In this document: one piece after another, positions 1 through 5,255 of the stretch
How the letters are laid out: each line of letters starts with the position of its first letter
Position numbering within the stretch: position 1 is the stretch's first letter
Source: JAWLCG01 sp041687295
GTDB lineage: Bacteria; Planctomycetota; Phycisphaerae; SM23-33; FEN-1343
Assembly (NCBI GenBank): GCA_041687295.1
Contig: JAWLCG010000129.1
Span: 1-11,762 of the forward strand
Direction: 5' to 3'
DNA: 11,762 nucleotides
Position numbers and translations under genes: made by a program
The notes under the pieces: model-generated
What the model saw: the letters and a program-made list of their open reading frames with translations, nothing else
What the model was told of the DNA's origin: nothing
The model's database searches: none

Positions 1-158
1 GGGCGCACCAGCCAAGGAGGGCTAAGACCATTGTAGGCCAAGGAAGGCCCAAAAGCATTAGATCAAGGCATCCAACGCCGTGCAAGGCCGAATATTCTTG
101 AAACCCCGGCCCTGCCGCTGGGGAAGCTACGTCCTAACGACGACGACAAACGACGGCA

Positions 159-485
159 GTGCCATTCGGGACAGTCACCTATTTCCCTGCTGACGAACCC
201 CTGGCGGGGTGGGCGAAACAGGTGACTGTCCCGGGTTTTCAGAGTGCTTACCCGGGCGTCTCAAGAGGTGCTCACTACCAGATGGGGAGCGAAGCATTGC
301 TCCGGGCGATGGAGGGAGATGCTGCGTTTGCTCGGACGCTGCAGTCTGGCGGAATCAACCTTCAGCGGACCGCTACGGGACTTGCCCCGAAGACGCCGCC
401 TGCCGGGTGGTCGTGGCATCATGCCCCGGATTCCGGCGTCTTGCAGTTGGTGCCGCGTCCGCAGCACACGGCTGGCAGCATGTGA
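159..485 (+). pseudogene. Truncated HNH/WHH-type nuclease (toxin-domain) fragment
   Basis: This open stretch of 108 codons begins with a GTG next to the left repeat, so about the first 26 residues are repeat-derived. From about residue 27 it resembles the C-terminal nuclease domain of polymorphic-toxin and HNH/Endonuclease VII-like proteins: an acidic helical part (SEALLRAMEGDAAFARTL), then GINLQRTATGLAPKTPPAGW, the hallmark SWHH at 85-88, and LQLVPRPQHTAGS. Family members normally continue after the QHT..GS motif with a Gly/His-rich tail (roughly LHP.G.GG). Here a TGA follows GSM immediately and the second repeat pair starts two bases later. The catalytic core looks retained but the tail is missing, and there is no Shine-Dalgarno site or N-terminal carrier. 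I call it a broken remnant; an expressed short nuclease is less likely. No immunity gene is recognisable beside it. The family assignment is by motif memory, not by search. Confidence 0.6.
167..233. repeat. GGGACAGTCACC-type inverted repeat pair 1 (REP-like)
   Basis: CGGGACAGTCACC at 167-179 is matched exactly in reverse complement at 221-233, giving a 13-bp stem around 41 bases. The enclosed DNA has its own small perfect hairpin, acccc/ggggt at 197-201 and 206-210 with a 4-base loop. The same motif recurs at 487-507, 518-538 and 1757-1780. Palindromic motifs of this kind are known from REP sequences moved by REP-associated tyrosine transposases (RAYTs, Y1_Tnp family). The link to a RAYT here is inference, because no transposase gene lies in the window. 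Confidence 0.8.
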
Positions 486-486
486 A

Positions 487-538
487 ACCCGGGACAGTCA
501 CCTATTATGGCACCACCTAATAGGTGACTGTCCCGGGT
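487..538. repeat. GGGACAGTCACC-type inverted repeat pair 2 (REP-like)
   Basis: A perfect 21-bp inverted repeat: 487-507 reads ACCCGGGACAGTCACCTATT plus A, and 518-538 is its exact reverse complement, with a 10-base loop at 508-517. It is the tightest and longest stem of the family in this window. Its left edge falls two bases after the stop codon of the nuclease fragment, which suggests the element inserted into, or recombined at, that gene. Confidence 0.85.
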
Positions 539-540
539 GT

Positions 541-693
541 TCCCGCGCCTACTATGCCTATGGTGCAGTGGTGTACCGATTTGGGGGTGTGCAGAATCAG
601 GTCATGGTATATCAGGCAAATGGCGACGCGCAGGTGAGTAAAGGAGGCCAGTCAGGATCGGCAGCACTTAATGCCCCTACTTCGGGGTGGTAG
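541..693 (+). other. Orphan coding-like remnant, unrecognised
   Basis: Directly after the second repeat pair one frame stays open up to a TAG at 691-693 and reads as plausible protein (YYAYGAVVYRFGGVQ, then VMVYQANGDAQVSKGGQ). There is no start codon with a ribosome site inside it. It may be the tail of a gene interrupted by the repeat, but it does not continue the missing end of the nuclease fragment in any way I can see. Function unknown. The remaining bases up to 739 hold a small ccccTACTTCgggg hairpin and the ribosome site of the next gene. Confidence 0.25.
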
Positions 694-739
694 TCGAGCG
701 AAGCTGGCGCCTAGGAAAGGACGAAAGGAACGGTGCGAC

Positions 740-1639
740 ATGTCGAGATCACAATGCGTTGGCGGACTGGTTGCAGTGGTGTTCTGTGCTGCATTGGCAT
801 CGGAGGCACGAGCGGGTGGTGAGTGGAAGGGGTCGGCGGCTTATGATGGCATGCGTGAAAGGATCGCGACACTTGCACAGGTGTCCGGTCTGACGGCATC
901 TGCAAGGCAGGAGCGAGTTGGTAGACTTAACGAGGTAGCAGAGGAGATCGACCGGGTGTGGCGTGACGGCGAAGACAGGGAAGGGTACTCTAGGCTTGCC
1001 CTCCAAGTGATCTCTGCGATGGCATCCATTGGCGGTGGTGACCTGCGTGGGCAGTATCTAGCGCAAAGGTGGGCAATCAGGGCTTTAGAAAGAGCGGATG
1101 CAATGCCGCTTGAGGTCCAGTGCGCTATTGTGTCCTTCGTGCAGCATGATCGAGACGCAGAGGGTAGGGCGCTCTCTGAGGGAGCGCTTGCACAAGTCAG
1201 AAGGGTGCGGGCTTCACTATGGCTGCAGGCGTGGCAGCGGATCGACCGTTCCATTGACGAAGAGTGGAGCCCTGCAGACACTGGAGCAGCCAACGTCGTT
1301 CCCCCCGGCGGAGGTCCTGCTGGCATGGACCCTGCGGCTATTTCTGATCCTGTGTTGCGTGCTCAGTATGAAGCAGATATTGCTGCCAATCGCCAGAAGA
1401 TTATAAGAGCCACTGAGCAATTCCGTGCGCGCGACTTGCGGAAGTATTGGGTGCCGACGGCTAAACGGGTTCTTATCCGATTGTATATGGAGGCGCCCAA
1501 TGGAACAGAGGAGCTTCGGGCGCTGCTGGAAGAGTATATTTCTGATGCAAGCGACAGGGAACAGGTCCTTGATGCCGTGGTGAACATGGAGATGCCGGCG
1601 GAGCTGGTGAATGGGAGCACAACCCAGCCGGCTCAGTGA
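740..1639 (+). CDS. Secreted helical protein of unknown function
   Basis: A 299-residue protein that I do not recognise by name. I chose the ATG at 740 because AAAGGA lies about ten bases upstream and because it begins a clear Sec signal peptide: MSRSQC, hydrophobic core GGLVAVVFCAALA, and an ARA-GG cleavage site after residue 25. An upstream in-frame ATG at 671 would bury that signal. The mature part is charged and mostly helical, with a Pro/Gly-rich hinge (VVPPGGGPAGMDP, about residues 190-202). After it comes ISDPVLRAQYEADIAANRQK, then a Tyr/Arg-rich stretch and TEELRALLEEYI near the end. That second half resembles unnamed secreted proteins I associate with planctomycetes, which is memory and not a search. 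The gene sits between repeat copies at 518-538 and 1757-1780, uses more A/T in codons than the genes after 2100, and is followed by a strong hairpin, so it is probably monocistronic. Confidence 0.8.
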   Translation: MSRSQCVGGLVAVVFCAALASEARAGGEWKGSAAYDGMRERIATLAQVSGLTASARQERVGRLNEVAEEIDRVWRDGEDREGYSRLALQVISAMASIGGGDLRGQYLAQRWAIRALERADAMPLEVQCAIVSFVQHDRDAEGRALSEGALAQVRRVRASLWLQAWQRIDRSIDEEWSPADTGAANVVPPGGGPAGMDPAAISDPVLRAQYEADIAANRQKIIRATEQFRARDLRKYWVPTAKRVLIRLYMEAPNGTEELRALLEEYISDASDREQVLDAVVNMEMPAELVNGSTTQPAQ

Positions 1640-1655
1640 TATTGGGGAGCTGCGA

Positions 1656-1692
1656 GGGCGTCCCATGCCGTGAAGTGTGGCATGGGACGCCC
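1656..1692 (+). terminator. Strong hairpin after the secreted-protein gene
   Basis: GGGCGTCCCATGCC at 1656-1669 pairs perfectly with 1679-1692 (14 bp, 9-base loop), starting 17 bases after the stop codon. No T-run follows, so it is either an atypical intrinsic terminator or an mRNA-stabilising 3' hairpin. Confidence 0.6.
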
Positions 1693-1756
1693 TGCTGGGA
1701 AAGTGCTGTAGTTGTGTGGCAGGGGAGGTGGCGTGGTGCAGACCTCGGAGGAACGG

Positions 1757-1808
1757 AAACCCGGGACAGTCACCTATTTAGGGGAAAGAAAGGGGTCAGG
1801 AACCTTTT
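1757..1808 (+). repeat. Fifth GGGACAGTCACC copy joined to an AGGAACCTTTT motif
   Basis: AAACCCGGGACAGTCACCTATTTA at 1757-1780 matches the right-hand repeats closely, but here it stands alone with no inverted partner nearby. Eight bases on, AAAGGGGTCAGGAACCTTTT (1789-1808) is an imperfect palindrome (AAAGG paired with CCTTT). From memory, that second motif is another common intergenic repeat of environmental bacteria associated with RAYT-like transposases. This association is not checked. Confidence 0.65.
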
Positions 1809-1869
1809 CGGCTTTCTCTTATCGCACGTGCGGGTGAACCGGGCCGCCAGCTCGACGGTCCAGCCACGA

Positions 1870-1949
1870 ATGCCCACGGAAGGCATTCCGTGGGCTTGGG
1901 GCGGAGGCGCTTCGGGACCCACAGACGCAATCGGCAAATGGTCTAGGGA
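1870..1949. repeat. Hairpin repeat, copy A
   Basis: A 10-bp perfect stem, GCCCACGGAA (1872-1881) and its complement at 1886-1895, with loop GGCA. It is followed by a shared tail with GACCCACA and a GCGCAA-like segment. The CCCAC of the tail could instead pair with the GTGGG of the first stem, so two alternative folds are possible. It matches copy B over about 80 bases. Confidence 0.7.
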
Positions 1950-2010
1950 TGGATCGCCTTGCGCTCGGACTTGCGGGTACGTTGTGCCTCGAGATGAACG
2001 GCCCGGCCCG

Positions 2011-2088
2011 ATGCCCACGGATAACGATCCGTGGGCTTGGGCAGGCTTCGGCCGGACCCACAAGCGCAACCGCAAGACGGTTCAGGGA
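2011..2088. repeat. Hairpin repeat, copy B
   Basis: Second copy, 141 bases downstream of copy A. The stem is GCCCACGGAT (2013-2022) with its complement at 2027-2036 and loop AACG. The innermost pair is T-A here and A-T in copy A, a compensatory change that keeps the stem. The tails share roughly two thirds of their bases, with a 2-base length difference. It ends 12 bases from the stop codon of the minus-strand gene and might act as its 3' hairpin. Confidence 0.7.
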
Positions 2089-2100
2089 GACCCGGGGAAT

Positions 2101-3192
2101 CTACGGGGCCAACTCGGCCGGGCGGGCGGCGAGGCAGGCTTCGAGGGGCTGGCTGCGTTGCTGGAGCAGGACGCCGGGCCGTTCGGGCGTGCCGGTACGG
2201 TCGGAGAGGTAGGCGGCCTGGACGGCGGCCATCGTCAGCAGGTGCTCCCGGCCGGAGGATTCGTACCGGCTGGCCGAGCGGGCGAAGGCGGCCAGCAGGT
2301 CGCGGAGTTGTCGACCGAGGGCGGCGACGCGGTGGACCTGGCCCTCGTCCTGTTCGATCCGTTGGCCGTCGGGGTCGCACAGGACCAGGCGGTCGGGCCC
2401 GGCCTGGCCGATGGCCCGCTGGCCGTGCAGGGCCAACTCCTCGCTAGGCGGGGCGGTCACCCAGCTGGCGGTGAGCATCGCGGCGGTGGCGTCGGTGTAG
2501 CGCAGGGCGACGATGGCGGTGTCGTCGGTGTCGTAGAGGCCCAGTGGCGCGTCGGCCCCGTCGGCGGGCAGGCCGAGGGGTCGGCCCTTGTGGCCGGTGA
2601 CGGCGTAGACCTCCTCGGGCAGGCCCAGGGCCCAGACGAGCAGGTCGAGCATCTCGTAGCCGGCCTCGAGCAGGACCCCGCCGCCGGCGGTCTCGCGGTC
2701 GCCCCGCCAGCCGAACTGCGGGCCCCAGTTCAGCAGGACCAGCGCGCGGGCGAGGAACAGCGGGCCCAGGCGGTCGCGCTGCAGGATGAGCTGGCGGTAG
2801 CTGGGGTTGAATCGGCGGGGGGCCAGCACGGCCAGGCGGGTCTGGGCGGCGTCGGCGGCGGCGACCAGGTCGACGGCCTCGTCGAGCGTGCGGGCGAGCG
2901 GGGCGGCCTTGATGACGTGGCTGCCCGCGCGGGCGGCCAGGCGGACCAGCTCGGGGGCAGCCGAGGGCGGCGTCGTCAGGACCACCACGTCGGGGCGGAC
3001 CTGGCTCAGCAGCTGACGCTGATCGGTGAAGAAGGGCACGCCCCGGGCCTTGCCGGCCGTCTCGGCCAGCCGGACGTCCCGGTCGCCCACCGCCACCAGA
3101 CGTGCACCGTCCAGGCCCCGCAGGGCCTCCAGCACGTCCTCGCCGAGGTCGCCCAGCCCCACCACGGCCAATGTCAGCGGTTCATCCGGCAT
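2101..3192 (-). CDS. Gfo/Idh/MocA-family protein lacking usual catalytic motifs
   Basis: 363 residues, the normal length for this NAD(P)-dependent sugar or inositol oxidoreductase family. The N-terminal Rossmann fold is clear: LAVVGLGDLG (GxGxxG at 12-17), an acidic ribose-binding AVGDRD (Asp37), and PDVVVLTTPP at 68-76. PRRFNPSY (125-132) and a GGGVLL segment (170-175) mark the hinge and start of the C-terminal alpha/beta domain. Family members usually carry EKP, whose Lys is catalytic, after the HV segment, and a D-x-G-x-H-x-x-D motif. Here these read KAAPLA (95-100) and EAGYEMLD (176-183), so the Lys and His are both absent. It may bind nucleotide without classic dehydrogenase chemistry; the substrate is unknown. 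The start is supported by AGGAGG five bases before the ATG on the minus strand. It is divergent from folC and seems to be transcribed alone. The long opposite-strand frame across it is a codon-bias shadow. Confidence 0.9.
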   Translation of the reverse strand: MPDEPLTLAVVGLGDLGEDVLEALRGLDGARLVAVGDRDVRLAETAGKARGVPFFTDQRQLLSQVRPDVVVLTTPPSAAPELVRLAARAGSHVIKAAPLARTLDEAVDLVAAADAAQTRLAVLAPRRFNPSYRQLILQRDRLGPLFLARALVLLNWGPQFGWRGDRETAGGGVLLEAGYEMLDLLVWALGLPEEVYAVTGHKGRPLGLPADGADAPLGLYDTDDTAIVALRYTDATAAMLTASWVTAPPSEELALHGQRAIGQAGPDRLVLCDPDGQRIEQDEGQVHRVAALGRQLRDLLAAFARSASRYESSGREHLLTMAAVQAAYLSDRTGTPERPGVLLQQRSQPLEACLAARPAELAP

Positions 3193-3259
3193 GCGGTCCT
3201 CCTGGTCAGCCCCGGAAGCCTAGCCGAGCCTGTCCAAAAAGTCAAGCGGCCCGCTGTCA

Positions 3260-3291
3260 ATTATAAACACTGATCTTGTAGGGTTTTGCAA
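3260..3291 (-). promoter_or_regulatory. Candidate promoter of the Gfo/Idh/MocA gene
   Basis: On the minus strand a perfect TATAAT (-10) lies at 3265-3260 and TTGCAA, a possible -35, at 3291-3286. The 20-base spacer is longer than ideal, so the -35 is uncertain. A start near 3253 would give a leader of about 60 bases ending in AGGAGG. Confidence 0.45.
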
Positions 3292-3312
3292 GAATCCATC
3301 TGCGGTAATCCC

Positions 3313-3342
3313 TTGACACTTTCAATGGTTGTGTGCTATAAA
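3313..3342 (+). promoter_or_regulatory. Near-consensus sigma-70 promoter of folC
   Basis: TTGACA at 3313-3318 and TATAAA at 3337-3342 are separated by 18 bases. Transcription should begin about 3348-3351, at or just before the ATG at 3351. No Shine-Dalgarno sequence lies upstream of that ATG, which fits a leaderless mRNA. Confidence 0.75.
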
Positions 3343-3350
3343 CCCTCATC

Positions 3351-4754
3351 ATGGCTACAGCAACCTCCTCCAAGCGTGCGGGCAAACCCCGGCCGGACCC
3401 CAACCGGCCTTTCCGGACCTATGACGCGGCCATTCGCTATCTGTTTTCGATGACCGACTACGAGCAGATGCTCCGCGTCCGCTACAATCGGGACACCTTC
3501 AGTCTGGACCGCATGCGCGAGTTGCTGCGCCAGCTGGGCAACCCCCACGAGCAGATCCGGGCCGTGCACATCGCCGGCACCAAGGGCAAGGGCTCGACGG
3601 TGGCGATGCTCAGCGAGATGCTGATCGCCTGCGGCTACAAGGTGGGCGTGTACACCAGCCCGCACATCCTGGAGGTCCGCGAGCGGATCTGCATTGGCCA
3701 TGAGATGATCACGCAGGCGGCGATGACGAGGCTCATCTGCCAGGCCCAGCCGGTGATCGAGGCGATGGCGGAGGATCGGCCCACGTTCTTCGAGATCTTC
3801 ACGGCGCTGGCGTTCCGGTACTTTGCCGACCAGGGCGTGGACCTGGCGGTCGTCGAGACGGGCCTGGGCGGTCGGCTGGACTCGACCAACGTCCTGCAGC
3901 CGGCGGTTTGCGGCCTGACGAGCATCTCGCTGGACCACATGCACCAGCTGGGCCCGACGCTGGACCGGATCGCCGCGGAGAAGGCCGGCATCTTCAAGAC
4001 CAGCGTGCCGGCCGTCAGCGTTCAGCAGGTGCCCGAGGTCGAGCGGGTCCTGCGTCAGCACGCCAAGCAGAACGACACGCCGCTGTTCATCACCGGCAAG
4101 GACATCGACTTCAGCTACCGCTTCGAGTCCAGCCGGGCCAGCGGGCCTCACACCCGCGTGTGCCTGACGACGGACAAGAGCTCCTTCGAGCACCTGCCCG
4201 TGCCGCTGCTGGGCGAGCACCAGGCCGTCAATTGTGGCCTGGCGCTGGCGCTGCTGGACCAGCTCAAGGGCCAGGGCTTCACGATCGACGACGGCCAGGC
4301 CATCGAGGGCCTCGCCCGCACCTACCTGGCCGGGCGGATGGAGATGATCAGCGCCGACCCGCGGATCCTGGCCGACGGGGCGCACAACTCCGCCTCGATC
4401 GCCGCGCTGATGCGGGCCATCGGGCAGAACATCCCCTACGACAGCATGGTCGTGATCTTCGGCTGTGCGATGGACAAGGATATTCCGGGGATCATGGACC
4501 AGCTGACGATGGGCGCCGACAAGCTCATCTTCACCCGCTCGAGCAACCCGCGGGCGGCCAAGCCCAAGGACCTCGCCGACCAGTACGAGGAGCGGACGGG
4601 CAAGACGGCCCAGATCGCCGAGGACATCGACGAGGCCCTGACCATCGCCCGCTCGGCCGTCAGCCGAGAGGATATCATCTGCGTCACCGGCAGCTTCTAT
4701 CTCGTCGGCGAGGCCAAGGTCAATGTGGCCAAGGTTCCGTCGCGAAGCCGCTGA
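3351..4754 (+). CDS. folC: Folylpolyglutamate synthase / dihydrofolate synthase
   Basis: 467 residues. A cytoplasmic Mur-ligase-superfamily enzyme that adds glutamate to folates (and probably to dihydropteroate) using ATP. Motifs in order: P-loop IAGTKGKGST at 74-83; YTSPHI at 101-106; signature VVETGLGGRLDSTNV at 167-181, with Glu169 expected to bind magnesium; EKAGIFK at 210-216, containing the lysine region that is carbamylated in relatives; LLGEHQAVN at 286-294; GRMEMI at 328-333; and DGAHN at 342-346, which begins the C-terminal ligase domain. It is somewhat longer than the typical 420-430 residues because of a Lys/Pro-rich N-terminal extension of about 25 residues. The first ATG is kept because the promoter ends only eight bases upstream. 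It has no operon partner here: the preceding gene is divergent and a terminator follows. Confidence 0.95.
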   Translation: MATATSSKRAGKPRPDPNRPFRTYDAAIRYLFSMTDYEQMLRVRYNRDTFSLDRMRELLRQLGNPHEQIRAVHIAGTKGKGSTVAMLSEMLIACGYKVGVYTSPHILEVRERICIGHEMITQAAMTRLICQAQPVIEAMAEDRPTFFEIFTALAFRYFADQGVDLAVVETGLGGRLDSTNVLQPAVCGLTSISLDHMHQLGPTLDRIAAEKAGIFKTSVPAVSVQQVPEVERVLRQHAKQNDTPLFITGKDIDFSYRFESSRASGPHTRVCLTTDKSSFEHLPVPLLGEHQAVNCGLALALLDQLKGQGFTIDDGQAIEGLARTYLAGRMEMISADPRILADGAHNSASIAALMRAIGQNIPYDSMVVIFGCAMDKDIPGIMDQLTMGADKLIFTRSSNPRAAKPKDLADQYEERTGKTAQIAEDIDEALTIARSAVSREDIICVTGSFYLVGEAKVNVAKVPSRSR

Positions 4755-4781
4755 AACCGGTTCTGATTCTGATTCTCAGAT

Positions 4782-4827
4782 CCATCGGCCGTGCGGGGTG
4801 CCCCCCCTCACGGCCGATGGTCTTTCT
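4782..4827 (+). terminator. Intrinsic terminator of folC
   Basis: CCATCGGCCGTG (4782-4793) pairs perfectly with 4809-4820. The loop region carries GGGG and a run of seven C that can extend the stem, and TCTTTCT follows. It begins 27 bases after the folC stop. Confidence 0.85.
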
Positions 4828-4862
4828 GGGCCTGGCCCGGTGGGGTGGTTGGGTCTTAAGTG

Positions 4863-4896
4863 TTGACTCGTCTGGGGCGTCCTGATTTACTACAAT
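4863..4896 (+). promoter_or_regulatory. Candidate promoter of the pilM operon
   Basis: TTGACT at 4863-4868 is followed after 17 bases by TTTACT (4886-4891). A better -10, TACAAT at 4891-4896, lies 22 bases from the -35. This is the only A/T-richer island in the gap, just after the folC terminator. Either choice implies a leader of about 350 bases. Confidence 0.4.
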
Positions 4897-5255
4897 GTGA
4901 ACTTTCAGGTGAGACGGGGCCCGGCCTGCCCTTCGGCGGCGCCGCCGGTCTGGTCTTGGCCCGGTCGTGCCTACGCCCACCCGCCAGCCGGGCCCGGCGC
5001 CCGGTGGCCTCTGAACGGCCTGACCCGGGGTCGCCCCCGCCAGGTGGCCGGCGTTTGCCGTCTGGAATGGCGGCGTGGAACCTTTGTATCATGGGAGCGT
5101 CCAAGACCGTAGCGAGGCCTGTGGCCGGGCGGCTCTGGACGCCGAGGCGACGGCGACACCGCCTGGGCCTGCCCCGGTGACCCGCCGGGCGGTTTTGGAC
5201 GGATGGACGGTTGGCCGGGAGAGCCCCGACCGCCGAGACACAAGGAGTGATATGC
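4897..5255 (+). other. Long GC-rich leader or spacer before pilM
   Basis: About 360 bases with no supportable gene. Short open frames here have no ribosome site or recognisable protein. There are many GC-rich self-complementary segments, but I could not match any known riboswitch, including the c-di-GMP classes. It ends with AAGGAG at 5242-5247, the ribosome site of pilM, and an out-of-frame 11-codon minigene (ATG at 5252, stop at 5285-5287) overlapping the pilM start. Confidence 0.4.

Larger units (their letters stand above)
1693..2100. other. Gene-free, repeat-rich spacer
   Basis: About 400 bases without a supportable gene. It contains one GGGACAGTCACC copy, a second motif (AAAGGGGTCAGGAACCTTTT), a 10-bp palindrome CGCACGTGCG at 1823-1832, and two copies of a hairpin repeat, the second ending 12 bases before the 3' end of the minus-strand gene. 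Open frames through it are incidental. Confidence 0.6.

Noticed and set aside
104..123. Small ccccggc/gctgggg hairpin near the left edge
   Set aside because: A seven-pair stem with one G-U and no T-run or neighbouring gene end; expected by chance in such GC-rich DNA.
1..538. CRISPR array suggested by regularly recurring repeats
   Set aside because: The repeats alternate in orientation as inverted pairs and their spacing is irregular; no cas genes are present.
1636..3273. 545-codon plus-strand open frame
   Set aside because: It is antisense to the Gfo/Idh/MocA gene, which has recognisable motifs and AGGAGG. The frame runs through repeats and reads as Gly/Gln-rich nonsense.
3336..4385. 349-codon minus-strand open frame opposite folC
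   Set aside because: It is an antisense shadow of a well-recognised enzyme and has no family features.
3908..4885. 325-codon plus-strand frame overlapping folC
   Set aside because: It is a frame-shifted reading of folC, giving Arg/Gly/Pro-rich sequence with no motif.
4860..5180. 106-codon frame in the pilM leader
   Set aside because: No ribosome site, Arg/Pro-rich composition typical of GC-rich noncoding DNA, and no recognisable protein.
4897..5255. c-di-GMP riboswitch before pilM
   Set aside because: I looked for the conserved core of the known c-di-GMP riboswitch classes and found no convincing match.
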